DNA of 34,848 nt, from the NCBI GenBank assembly GCA_038234975.1, contig JBBSUK010000024.1, positions 1 through 34,848 of the forward strand, read 5' to 3'. The position numbers and the translations under genes are program-made. This document shows, in pieces, positions 9,589 through 17,326 of this stretch. The DNA is from Schlegelella_A sp038234975 (lineage in GTDB: Bacteria; Pseudomonadota; Gammaproteobacteria; Burkholderiales; Burkholderiaceae_C). Positions within the stretch are counted from its first letter, which is position 1, and the number at the start of each line of letters is the position of its first letter. The notes below the pieces were generated by a model. It saw nothing but the letters and a program-made list of their open reading frames with translations, had not been told where the DNA came from and did not search any database.

Positions 9589-10791
9589 TCAGGCGGGCTC
9601 GGCGATGCACGCCGCCGCGCTCGCCGCCGCGCTCGCCCAGGCCCACTGGAAGTTGTAGCCGCCCAGCCAGCCCGTCACGTCGACCGCCTCGCCGATGACA
9701 TGCAGCCCCGGCAGTCGCCGGCTCTCGCCGCTTTTCGAGTCGAGCTCACGCGTGTCGACGCCGCCGACGGTGACCTCGGCCTTGCGAAACCCCTCGGTGC
9801 CGGTCGGCTCGACGCGCCACGCGCCAAGCGCCTGCGCGAGCTCGGCCAGATCCCGGTCGCGGCGCTCGGCGACCGGTCGTGCCGCGTCGTCCGCGTCGAC
9901 CCACGCGTCGGCGAGGCGTCGCGGCAGCAACTCGGACAGCACCGCCGAGAGGCGCCGGCGCGGCTCTCGCTTGGCGTCGCGCAGTGCTGCCGCCGGATCG
10001 GACGCGGGCGTGAGGTCGATGCGCAAGGCCTCGCCTGGCCGCCAGTAGGTCGAGGCCTGCAGCGCCGCCGGGCCGCTCAGGCCGCGATGCGTGAAGAGAA
10101 GGTCCTCGTCGAAGGTGCAGCGAGCGGCGCCGCTGCCGGCTTCGATCCGCACGGGCAGCGACACGCCGGCGAGCGCCGCGAACCGCGACCACGCCGGCGA
10201 CGCGATCTCGAACGGCACGAGCGCCGGCCGCGGCTCGACGACGCGATGGCCGAACTGGCGGGCGATGCGGTAGGCGAAGTCGGTGGCGCCGATCTTCGGG
10301 ATCGACAGGCCGCCCGTCGCCACCACGAGCCGCGCCGCGATCACGTCGCCGCGATCGGTGCCGAGCCGGAACCGTCCGTCGCGATGCTCGACCGCGCGCA
10401 CCGCGCAGGGCTGCCACCGCGCGACCCCGGCATCGGCGCACTCGGCGAGCAGCATGTCGACGATCTGCCGCGACGAGCCGTCGCAGAAGAGCTGGCCCTT
10501 GTGCTTCTCGTGCCAGGCGATGCCGTGCGATTCGACGAGGTCGATGAAGTCTCGCGGCGTGTAGCGGGCCAGCGCGGACCGGCAGTAGTCGGGGTTGTCG
10601 GAGACGAAGTGCTCCGGGCCCGTGCCGAGGTTGGTGAAGTTGCAGCGGCCGCCACCGGAGATGCGGATCTTCTCCGCGACGGTCGATGCGTGGTCGACGA
10701 CAAGGACGCTGCGACCGCCCCGACCGATGGCCGCCGCCGCATGCAGCCCGGCGGCCCCGGCGCCGACGATCGCGACGTCGACGCGGGTCAG
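9589..10791 (-). CDS. BaiN/HI0933-family NAD(P)/FAD-dependent oxidoreductase, CTG start
   Basis: The 400-residue flavoprotein has an N-terminal FAD-binding fold (VDVAIVGAGAAGLHAA), the family's KIRISGGGRCNFTN segment near residue 40, VVATGGLSIPKIGATDFAY in the middle, and a C-terminal second nucleotide segment (LPGLHVIGEAVDVTG, then GGYNFQWAWASA). This is the BaiN/RdsA/HI0933 family; substrates are mostly unknown. No ATG, GTG or TTG lies before the FAD motif in frame. The likely start is CTG at 10791, overlapping the desaturase TGA as CTGA with GGAAGCC just upstream, so translation is probably coupled. Confidence 0.88.
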   Translation of the reverse strand: MTRVDVAIVGAGAAGLHAAAAIGRGGRSVLVVDHASTVAEKIRISGGGRCNFTNLGTGPEHFVSDNPDYCRSALARYTPRDFIDLVESHGIAWHEKHKGQLFCDGSSRQIVDMLLAECADAGVARWQPCAVRAVEHRDGRFRLGTDRGDVIAARLVVATGGLSIPKIGATDFAYRIARQFGHRVVEPRPALVPFEIASPAWSRFAALAGVSLPVRIEAGSGAARCTFDEDLLFTHRGLSGPAALQASTYWRPGEALRIDLTPASDPAAALRDAKREPRRRLSAVLSELLPRRLADAWVDADDAARPVAERRDRDLAELAQALGAWRVEPTGTEGFRKAEVTVGGVDTRELDSKSGESRRLPGLHVIGEAVDVTGWLGGYNFQWAWASAAASAAACIAEPA

Positions 10792-11924
10792 TCCGGCTTC
10801 CAGCGGAACGGGAACGCGAGCTGCTTGAAGAAGCCGTTCGGCACGTAGTCGCCGACCACGCCGTAGCCGTCCGGCCACGCCCGGTCGGCCTTGTGCGCGG
10901 TGCCGAATGCGTAGTCGATGAAGGCGAAGTGCGCCGCGTAGTTGCGGTCGATGCCTTCGGTGTCGGCCGAGTGGTGCCAGTGGTGGAAGTTCGGCGTGAC
11001 GATCACGTAGCGCAGCGGCCCGAGCCGCACGCTCACGTTGGCGTGGTTGAACACCGCCTGGAAGCCGACGATGACGATGTAGGTGTCGATCACTTCCTTG
11101 GAGAAGCCGAGCACGAAGATCGGCGCCAGCACCAGCGTTCGGGTGATGAGCAGCTCGAGCACGTGCTGGCGAGAGCCGGCCAGCCAGTCCATGCTCTTCA
11201 CACTGTGATGCACCGCGTGCAACCGCCAGAGCACGGGCACCTCGTGGTAGGCGCGGTGCGTCCAGTACTGCACCAGGTCGGCGACGAGGACGATGAGGAA
11301 CAGGGCGATCGGATAGGGCAGGTCCTGCACCCAGGCGCGCACGCCGTCCTTGGCGGCCCAGCCGAACAGCTTGTGCACCAGCAGGTTGGTCGCCAGCAGG
11401 ACGAAGCCGACGATCATGTGGTTGACGATGAAGTGGTGGAAGTCGGTCTGCCACTCGGCACGGAAGACCGGCTGGTCCTTGCGCAGGGCGAACAGCTTCT
11501 CGATGAAGACGAAGATCAGCGTCGAGCCGAGCAGGTCGAGAATGAACCAGTCGAGGCCGATGTAGGGCGTGTTGTCGGCGAAGTCGTTGACCGGCACCTT
11601 GTCGCCGCCCAGCGCAAGCGAGATGCCGATCATCACGAACGACGCGAACGCCAGCCAGCGGGCCCGGCTCATCACGACGTTGAACAGCGCAATCGCGCCC
11701 GACAGCACCAGCGACCAGAACAGCAGCAGCCGCATCACGTCGACGCTGTAGGACTGGCGCAATTGCGGCGTCGTCAGGTACTCCGGGAAATGGAAGGCGA
11801 GCACGCCCAGCAGGCACAGCATCGACAGGCACAGCGCGGCGACGCCCGAGACCATCCCCTTGCCGGGTTCGAGCCGACCGTGCGATTCGGCGAGGCGGTT
11901 GAGCTTGTCGAGGTGCTGCTTCAT
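10788..11924 (-). CDS. Sterol desaturase / fatty-acid hydroxylase superfamily membrane protein
   Basis: The 378-residue integral membrane protein carries the eight-histidine di-iron signature of the superfamily: HRAYH (223-227), HAVHH (236-240), an HANVS histidine at 294 and HHWHH (314-318). Several hydrophobic segments (about 24-44, 64-84, 90-106, 128-142, 170-184, 205-221 and 264-290) anchor it in the membrane. Such enzymes hydroxylate or desaturate lipids using O2; the substrate here is unknown. It lies between EVE and BaiN-like genes with 4-nt overlaps on both sides (ATGA and CTGA), so the three are translated from one message. Confidence 0.9.
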   Translation of the reverse strand: MKQHLDKLNRLAESHGRLEPGKGMVSGVAALCLSMLCLLGVLAFHFPEYLTTPQLRQSYSVDVMRLLLFWSLVLSGAIALFNVVMSRARWLAFASFVMIGISLALGGDKVPVNDFADNTPYIGLDWFILDLLGSTLIFVFIEKLFALRKDQPVFRAEWQTDFHHFIVNHMIVGFVLLATNLLVHKLFGWAAKDGVRAWVQDLPYPIALFLIVLVADLVQYWTHRAYHEVPVLWRLHAVHHSVKSMDWLAGSRQHVLELLITRTLVLAPIFVLGFSKEVIDTYIVIVGFQAVFNHANVSVRLGPLRYVIVTPNFHHWHHSADTEGIDRNYAAHFAFIDYAFGTAHKADRAWPDGYGVVGDYVPNGFFKQLAFPFRWKPD

Positions 11925-12391
11925 GCGGGTTCGCGCTCCAGCTGCGTCGTGATGTGCTTCCATTCGGCCGCCGTCACCGGGGTGATCGACAGCCGGTTGC
12001 CACGCTTGAGAACGACCATGCCGACGAGCTTCGGGTCGGCGCGCATGTCGGCGAGCGAGAGCAACGGCGTCTTCCTCACGAGCTTGACGTCGACGTTTTT
12101 CCACTTCGGCTTGTCGGGCCGCGACTTTTCGTCGTGGTAAGGGCTCTTCGGGTCGAACTGCGTGGCATCGGGGTAGGCCCCGGACGCCACCTCGGCGATG
12201 CCGACGACGCCGGGTTCGGGGCACGACGAGTGGTAGAAGAGGACGCCGTCGCCGACGCTCATCTCGTCGGACATGAAGTTGCGCGCCTGGAAGTTGCGGA
12301 CGCCGTACCAGGGCACGGTCTGCTTCGGCATCGCCGCGACGTCGTCGACCGAGACGTCGCTCGGCTCGCTCTTCATCAACCAGTAGCGCAT
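11921..12391 (-). CDS. EVE domain protein
   Basis: The 156-residue protein is a single EVE domain (PUA-like fold, related to thymocyte nuclear protein 1), thought to bind modified bases in DNA or RNA. Family features are the N-terminal YWLMKSEPSDVS, WYGVRNFQARNFM, VGDGVLFYHSSC, GVVGIAEV and the WKNVDVKLV strand. It stands immediately downstream of the 6S RNA gene and overlaps the desaturase start by 4 nt. The ligand is not known. Confidence 0.92.
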   Translation of the reverse strand: MRYWLMKSEPSDVSVDDVAAMPKQTVPWYGVRNFQARNFMSDEMSVGDGVLFYHSSCPEPGVVGIAEVASGAYPDATQFDPKSPYHDEKSRPDKPKWKNVDVKLVRKTPLLSLADMRADPKLVGMVVLKRGNRLSITPVTAAEWKHITTQLEREPA

Positions 12392-12420
12392 CGATCGGCC
12401 CGGGGAGAGGAAGGTGTTAG

Positions 12421-12598
12421 GTGTCCGGCGCGGACCGTGAACCGCATTCCTGAACCCAGGCAGTTCAGGTGGGCGAGGTCAGCCCGGCATCGGGTTCATC
12501 TGACGCGAGACGATCACGCCAGCCGGGCGATGTTCCAAGCCCTTGCTCTTGCGAGCATCGGTTCAAGGAAATATAGAGTTCACGCGAACGCGTCGGAC
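12421..12598 (-). ncRNA. ssrS: 6S RNA
   Basis: The spacer after zapA folds as 6S RNA, which binds RNA polymerase sigma70 holoenzyme in stationary phase. On the minus strand the 5' end (GTCCGACGCG, then CGTGAAC) pairs with the 3' end (GTTCACG, then CGCGCCGGAC) to form the closing stem. An internal GCTCGCAAGAGC hairpin and the long hairpin CACCTGAA...GGGTTCAGG resemble E. coli 6S, which has CACCTTGAACC...GGGTTCAAGG. The length of about 178 nt is normal, and zapA-ssrS adjacency is typical of proteobacteria. The ends are estimated from pairing and from the -10 at 12605-12610. Confidence 0.85.
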
Positions 12599-12604
12599 AG
12601 TTCC

Positions 12605-12610
12605 ATTCTA
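12605..12610 (-). promoter_or_regulatory. 6S RNA promoter -10
   Basis: TAGAAT on the minus strand lies just after the zapA stop and 6 nt before the first base of the predicted 6S closing stem. A -35 would fall inside the zapA coding end; no strong match is visible there. Confidence 0.55.
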
Positions 12611-12613
12611 CGT

Positions 12614-12940
12614 TTACAGCAGTCGTCCGTCTGCGCCCAATGTCGCGTCGAGCCGGTCGATCAGGCTGTCGATGTCGACGCTGTTCGGCGCATCGGCCCG
12701 GCGATCCGCTCCGTCGCGGCTGGTCGCCGCGGGCGCCGTGCCGCGCTCTGCGAGGGCGAACGCGAGGTTGAGCGCAGCAAGCACGGCGATCCGCTCGCGT
12801 GCCTTGACCTTGCCGCTGTCACGGATGCTGCTCATTTCGCGGTCGACCGCCGCGACCGCTTCTAGCAGGGCGGACTCGCCACCGTCGGGGCAGCCGAGCA
12901 GGTAGCTCTGGCCGAGGATCGTCACCTCGACCTGCTTCAT
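12614..12940 (-). CDS. zapA: Cell division protein ZapA
   Basis: The 108-residue protein is ZapA, which bundles FtsZ filaments at the division ring. The N-terminal globular part (VEVTILGQSYLLGCPDG, then LLEAVAAVDREMSSIRDSGKVKARERIAVLAALNLA) matches the family. The C-terminal half, normally a coiled coil, is here partly low-complexity and ends SLIDRLDATLGADGRLL. The ATG overlaps the stop of the upstream zapB-like gene by 4 nt. The 6S RNA gene follows directly. Confidence 0.93.
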   Translation of the reverse strand: MKQVEVTILGQSYLLGCPDGGESALLEAVAAVDREMSSIRDSGKVKARERIAVLAALNLAFALAERGTAPAATSRDGADRRADAPNSVDIDSLIDRLDATLGADGRLL

Positions 12941-13209
12941 CCGGCTCGCCCCTGCGCCGCGCCGTCGGCGCTCGACGCGTCGACCGGGCTGGTGGCACCG
13001 TCGGGCGCCGCCGGCCCGCTTTCCTTCGGCAGCCGGTCGAGCAGGACGTCGATGCGGCTGCGCGCTGCAGACAGGCGCGAGCGCAGGTTGTCCCGTTCGG
13101 TCGTGGTGGCCGACAACTCCTGGTGGAGCAGGGCGTTGGTGCGCTGCACTTCCTCGTGCCGCAGCAGGAGGCGTTCGACCCGGTCGGCGAGCTCTTGGAT
13201 CCTCGACAT
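12937..13209 (-). CDS. ZapB-like coiled-coil protein (TIGR02449 type)
   Basis: The 90-residue protein is a short coiled coil (residues about 4-58: LADRVERLLLRHEEVQRTNA, then LHQELSATTTERDNLRSRLSAA), with a Pro/Ala/Ser tail. Position and pattern fit the small ZapB-like division proteins found directly upstream of zapA in many proteobacteria, where they probably act together at the FtsZ ring. The assignment rests on context and coiled-coil character, not on a catalytic motif. Confidence 0.8.
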   Translation of the reverse strand: MSRIQELADRVERLLLRHEEVQRTNALLHQELSATTTERDNLRSRLSAARSRIDVLLDRLPKESGPAAPDGATSPVDASSADGAAQGRAG

Positions 13210-13275
13210 GGCGCCTTCAGCTGGAGGGAAGCGAGCGGAATTGTGGCATCGCGCGATCGTTGCCCGGACGCTGCC

Positions 13276-13281
13276 TAGAAT
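13276..13281 (+). promoter_or_regulatory. -10 element upstream of the B12 riboswitch
   Basis: TAGAAT lies 6-7 nt before the first conserved bases of the cobalamin riboswitch, which sets the likely transcript start near 13288. The -35 is weak. A divergent promoter for the zapB-like gene must share this 77-bp gap. Confidence 0.5.
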
Positions 13282-13286
13282 GCACG

Positions 13287-13517
13287 CCGTTGGTGCTCGT
13301 GAAGGTGTTCATGCCTTCACGGTTAAACGGGAAGCGAGTCGAGAAGCCGCGGTGGCCATCACCACGAGCCGATCGCAAACCGCGCTGCCCCCGCAACGGT
13401 AAGGCGGACGACTCGCCCGGTCACGGGCGCGTCAGCCACGGCGCACAGGCCACTGGAGACGCAAGTCTGCGGGAAGGTCGCCGGGGTCGCTCCGTCAGCC
13501 CGGATACCGGCCAACGA
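13287..13517 (+). promoter_or_regulatory. Cobalamin (AdoCbl) riboswitch
   Basis: The leader shows the conserved cobalamin aptamer parts in order: GTTGGTGCTCGTGAAGG at the P1/P2 side, GCTGCCCCCGCAACGGTAA near 13388-13406, a CAGGCCACTGGAGAC segment near 13446-13460, GGGAAGG near 13470, and the B12 box AGCCCGGATACCGGCC near 13497-13512. It stands 83 nt before btuB. When B12 is plentiful it should repress btuB and probably the downstream btuCDF genes. No clear intrinsic terminator follows, so control of translation initiation is the likelier mode. Confidence 0.95.
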
Positions 13518-13599
13518 GTGGGCATGGCCTTGGCCGTGCCCGTGCCGCATGCGACCGCGGGGAAGCGGGGAGCGTGCTTTCGTCCTGGCTTCCATCACC

Positions 13600-15504
13600 A
13601 TGTTCCAAAGGTCCACATCGGGTCGCGCCGCCACGCGTGCTCCCGCATCGTTCGCCGCAGCGTGCGCGCTGCTTCTCTCCTGGTCGTCGCAACAGGTCAT
13701 TGCCCAGGAACGGCTCGCGCCGGTCGTCGTCGTCGGCACGCGCGAAGCCGAGCCCGAAAGCCGCAGCACGGCCGACGTCGTCGTCATCGACTCCGCCACG
13801 ATCCGGCGCTCGACCGCCGATTCGGTCGAGGAGCTGCTGCGCCGCGAGGCCGGCCTGCAGCTCGTGCGCAGCGGTGGGCCGGGTCATTCGACCGGCTATT
13901 TCATCCGCGGCGCTAGCACCAACAGCACCGTCGTGCTCGTCGACGGTGTCCGCATCGGCTCGGCATCGCTCGGGCAGGCCGAACTCGAGGGCCTCGCGCT
14001 GTCGCAGATCGACCGCGTCGAGGTGCTGCGCGGGCCAGGGTCCAGCCTGTACGGCGCCGACGGCGTCGGCGGCGTGGTGCAGATCTTCACGCGGCGCGGC
14101 GAGGGGCCGCCGCGTGTCACCGCAGGCGGCGCCATCGGTGGCTACCGGTCGCGACAGGGCGACGTGTCGGTGAGCGGCGCCGCCGGTGCCTTCGACTACG
14201 CCGCCTCGCTCGGTCGCGAGTCGGGTCGCGGCGTCTCGGCGATACGGCCCGGCGACCTCTACGGCAACTACAACCCGGACGACGACGGCTACTCGCGCAC
14301 CGCTGGCAGCGCCCGACTCGGCTGGATGCCCGCCACCGGCCACCGGATCGGCGCGAACGTCTCGGAGAGCCGGCTGCGCGCACGCTACGACTCGGCCGAG
14401 TACCCGCCACCCGACTTCTCGCCCGACGCCAGCCCGGACTTCATCAACCGCCTGTCGCAGCGCATCGTCTCCGCCGACTACCGCGGCACTGTCGCGCCGT
14501 GGTGGACGACCACGTTGCAGGCCGCGAACTACCGCAACGACTCGACCAGCGGCGGCGACACGACGAGCCGCTTCGTCACCCGCCGCGACCAGGCGACGTG
14601 GCAGCAGGCGCTGCGCGTCGGCGGCGAGCAGCAGATCGTGGTCGCCTACGAATACCTCCGCGAACGGGTCGGCGGCGACGTCTATGTCGATGAGCGCTCG
14701 CGGCGCAACCAGGCGCTGCTGGTCGGCTATTCCGGCCGGATCGCGTCGAGCAGCCTGCAGGCGGATCTGCGCCGCGACGACAACTCGGCCTACGGAGGCG
14801 TCACCACCGGTCGGCTCGGCTACGCCTGGAACTTCACCCCGGAGCTGAAGGTTCGTGCGCTCGTCGGTCGCACCTTCCGGGCGCCGACCTTCAACGACCT
14901 CTACTACCCTGGCTACGGCGTCTCGACGGTGCAGCCGGAGAAGGGGCGCAGCGCCGAGATCGGCGTGGCGTGGACGGGAACGTCGGCGAACGCATCGGCG
15001 ACGCTGTGGCGCAACGACGTCACCGACCTCATCGCCTACCAGCCCGACCGGACCTCCTGCCCCGCCGATCCCGCCTTCGACTTCGGCTGTGCCGGCAACG
15101 TCGGCCGGGCGCGGCTGCAGGGCGCGACGCTCGCGGCCGGCGCCCGCTTCGGCGGCCTCGACTTGCGCGCGAACGTCGACCTGCTCCATGCCGTCGACGC
15201 CGACACCGGCGTCCGCCTGGCGCGCCGGGCCGCGCACCAGGAGCGGCTCGCGGCCGGCTACACGGTCGGTGCCTACGAACTCGGCGCGTCGCTGCTGGTC
15301 GTCGGCTCGCGGCCCGATGCGGGCGTGACCCTCGGCGGCTACGGCGTCGTCGACCTGCGCGCGGCGTGGCGGTTCGCGCCGAGCTGGAAGCTCGAAGCGA
15401 AGCTCCTCAACGCGCTCGACCACCGCGTCGAGCCGCTGCGCGACTACCAGGGGCTCGGCCGGCAGGCGTGGATCGGCGTGCGCTTCGACAGCGCCGGCAT
15501 CTGA
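13600..15504 (+). CDS. btuB: TonB-dependent vitamin B12 receptor BtuB
   Basis: BtuB is the outer-membrane receptor that imports cobalamin using TonB energy. The chosen ATG at 13600 gives 634 residues with a Sec signal peptide (AACALLLSWSSQQVIAQ). A TonB-box-like ERLAPVVVVG follows, then the plug domain (STADSVEELLRREAGLQL, then RGASTNSTVVLVDGVRIGS and VEVLRGPGSSLYGADGVGG), then about 470 residues of beta barrel. An upstream in-frame ATG at 13549 would add 17 residues ahead of the signal and is unlikely. The final aromatic residue sits five positions before the end (RFDSAGI) instead of last. Control is by the riboswitch directly upstream. Confidence 0.93.
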   Translation: MFQRSTSGRAATRAPASFAAACALLLSWSSQQVIAQERLAPVVVVGTREAEPESRSTADVVVIDSATIRRSTADSVEELLRREAGLQLVRSGGPGHSTGYFIRGASTNSTVVLVDGVRIGSASLGQAELEGLALSQIDRVEVLRGPGSSLYGADGVGGVVQIFTRRGEGPPRVTAGGAIGGYRSRQGDVSVSGAAGAFDYAASLGRESGRGVSAIRPGDLYGNYNPDDDGYSRTAGSARLGWMPATGHRIGANVSESRLRARYDSAEYPPPDFSPDASPDFINRLSQRIVSADYRGTVAPWWTTTLQAANYRNDSTSGGDTTSRFVTRRDQATWQQALRVGGEQQIVVAYEYLRERVGGDVYVDERSRRNQALLVGYSGRIASSSLQADLRRDDNSAYGGVTTGRLGYAWNFTPELKVRALVGRTFRAPTFNDLYYPGYGVSTVQPEKGRSAEIGVAWTGTSANASATLWRNDVTDLIAYQPDRTSCPADPAFDFGCAGNVGRARLQGATLAAGARFGGLDLRANVDLLHAVDADTGVRLARRAAHQERLAAGYTVGAYELGASLLVVGSRPDAGVTLGGYGVVDLRAAWRFAPSWKLEAKLLNALDHRVEPLRDYQGLGRQAWIGVRFDSAGI

Positions 15505-15539
15505 CGCTGCGCAACGCGCGGCCAGGTCCGATCGGGCTC

Positions 15540-16517
15540 ATGAGTACCCCGCTGCGCATCCTCGCCATCGCGGCCGTCGCGGCACTCGCGGCGTGCACGG
15601 TGGGTGTTCTCTCGGGTTCGAGCGGCTTCGGGCTGGCCGACTCGGACATCCTGTGGCGGGTTCGGGTGCCGCGGATGTTCGCCGGCTTCGCCGCCGGCGC
15701 CTCGCTCGCGGTGGCGGGGACGCTGATGCAGGCGCTGACGCGCAACGCCCTCGCCGACCCCTATGTGCTCGGCGTCGCCGGAGGCGCCTCGGTCGGCGCG
15801 CTGCTGGCGCTGCTTGCCGGCGGCGCGGCGATCGGCGCATGGGCGCTCGCCGGCGCTGCTGCGGCCGGCGCCTTCTCGGCGATGGCGCTGCTGTTCGCGC
15901 TGCTCGGCCGGCGCCTCTCGACCGGCGCCCGCATCGACGCGCCCGATGCGCCGATGCTGGTGCTGCTCGTCGGCGTGATGATCGGCGCCGGTTGCTCGGC
16001 GGTCGTCTCGCTCGTGCTGTCGCTGGCCGACGACGGTCAGTTGCGCGGCATGGTGTTCTGGCTGCTCGGCGACCTGTCCGGCGCGACCCACCCGGAGATC
16101 GGCTGGACGGCGCTCGTGGTCGCCCTCGCGATCGGCTGGCCGGCGGCGCGTGACCTCGACCTGATGGCGCGCGGCGACGCCTGGGCCTCGACGCTCGGCG
16201 TGCCGGTGGCGCGGCGGCGGGCGCAGGCGATCGTCGCCGCGGCGGTCGCCACCGGCGGTGCCGTCGCGCTGGCCGGCGCAGTCGGCTTCGTCGGCCTCGT
16301 CGTGCCGCACGTGCTGCGGCGGCTCGGCGCGCGCGCGGGCGCGGTGCTGTTGCCGTCAGCAGCGCTGGCGGGCGGCGCCTTCCTCGTCGTCGCCGATGCG
16401 CTCGCGCGCACCGTGGCGGCGCCTTTGCAGCTGCCGGTCGGCGTCGTCTCGGCGGCGGTCGGCGTTCCGGCCTTCATCGCGCTGCTGCTGCGGGCGCCGC
16501 GACGAGAACGGCGTTGA
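15540..16517 (+). CDS. btuC: Vitamin B12 ABC transporter permease BtuC
   Basis: The 325-residue FecCD-family permease has about ten hydrophobic helices. It shows the family motifs RVPRMFAGFAAGASLAVAGT, MQALTRNALADPYVLGVAGG, the cytoplasmic RGDAWASTLGVP coupling loop, and AGAVGFVGLVVPHVLRRL. It forms the inner-membrane channel of the B12 importer. It starts 35 bp after btuB, and its TGA stop overlaps the TTG start of btuD. The substrate is inferred from the riboswitch and btuB. Confidence 0.92.
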   Translation: MSTPLRILAIAAVAALAACTVGVLSGSSGFGLADSDILWRVRVPRMFAGFAAGASLAVAGTLMQALTRNALADPYVLGVAGGASVGALLALLAGGAAIGAWALAGAAAAGAFSAMALLFALLGRRLSTGARIDAPDAPMLVLLVGVMIGAGCSAVVSLVLSLADDGQLRGMVFWLLGDLSGATHPEIGWTALVVALAIGWPAARDLDLMARGDAWASTLGVPVARRRAQAIVAAAVATGGAVALAGAVGFVGLVVPHVLRRLGARAGAVLLPSAALAGGAFLVVADALARTVAAPLQLPVGVVSAAVGVPAFIALLLRAPRRERR

Positions 16518-17326
16518 ACGACCTTCGGTCGACGACGCGACTGACGCTGCACGGCCTCGGCCTGCGCGCCGGCGGTACGCCGCGCGGTCGCGTCCTGTTC
16601 GATGCCCTCGACCTGGTGGTGGCCCCCGGCGAACGCTGGTCCGTCGTCGGCCCGAACGGGTCGGGCAAGTCGTCGCTGCTGGCGGCCATCGCCGGCCTCA
16701 TGTCGACCGATGTCGGCGAAGTCCGGTTCGACGGCAAGCCGCTCGCCGCGTGGTCGGCCGATGCGCTCGCCGACCGGCGCGCCTGGTGCCCGACGGTCTG
16801 GCTCGATCCGTTTCCGGCCACCGTCGCCGAGACCGCGTCGCTCGCGTTCGACCGCGGCCATCGGCCGTTCGCGGCGTTCGCCCGGCGAGCCGCGCAACAC
16901 GATGCGACGGTGCGCAGCCTGCTCGACCGCGCCGACCTCGCGACGCTCGCGTCGGCCGACGTGGCGACGCTCAGCGCCGGCGAGCGGCAACGTCTCGCGC
17001 TCGCGACGACGCTGGCGCAGGGCGCTCCGCTGCTCCTGCTCGACGAGCCGGCGTCGCACCTCGACCCGGCGCATCGCCTGCGCCTGCTCGGCATCCTCGA
17101 CGCGCATGCACGCGCCGGCGGTTCGGTGCTCGTGACGGGGCACGATCTCGACCTGGCATGGGACGCCTGCAGCCACGCCATCGTGCTCGACGGTCGTGGC
17201 GGCGCCGCCGCCGGCCCGCGCGCCGAGATGCTCACCTCGCAGCGCCTGAGCGACGTCTTCGCAACGCCGATCCGGGCGATCGACGCCGACGGCGCCCGGC
17301 ACTTCATGCTGTCGAGGACGGCGTGA
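16514..17326 (+). CDS. btuD: Vitamin B12 ABC transporter ATPase BtuD
   Basis: The 270-residue ATPase powers the BtuCD importer. It has Walker A GPNGSGKS (46-53), signature LSAGERQR (153-160), Walker B LLLLDEP (173-179) and a switch histidine (TGH, 210). The start is TTG at 16514, overlapping the btuC stop as TTGA. The Q-loop position reads RRAWCPTVWLDPFPATVAE: Thr94 stands where the family normally has a glutamine, the residue that contacts Mg-ATP and the permease. The rest of the protein is intact, so it is not an obvious pseudogene. Confidence 0.9.
   Translation: MNDLRSTTRLTLHGLGLRAGGTPRGRVLFDALDLVVAPGERWSVVGPNGSGKSSLLAAIAGLMSTDVGEVRFDGKPLAAWSADALADRRAWCPTVWLDPFPATVAETASLAFDRGHRPFAAFARRAAQHDATVRSLLDRADLATLASADVATLSAGERQRLALATTLAQGAPLLLLDEPASHLDPAHRLRLLGILDAHARAGGSVLVTGHDLDLAWDACSHAIVLDGRGGAAAGPRAEMLTSQRLSDVFATPIRAIDADGARHFMLSRTA

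Noticed and set aside
10792..11832. Upstream extension of the flavoprotein frame to 747 codons
   Set aside because: The added part overlaps the desaturase gene completely and reads as Arg/Ala/Pro-rich nonsense. The FAD motif marks the true N-terminus.
13549..13599. Upstream ATG of btuB giving 17 more residues
   Set aside because: It would bury the signal peptide behind a charged stretch. The ATG at 13600 gives a normal Sec signal.
13495..15423. A 642-codon minus-strand frame opposite btuB
   Set aside because: Repetitive Arg/Ala/Val/Asp composition, no motif, and it would run through the B12 box. BtuB on the plus strand explains the region.
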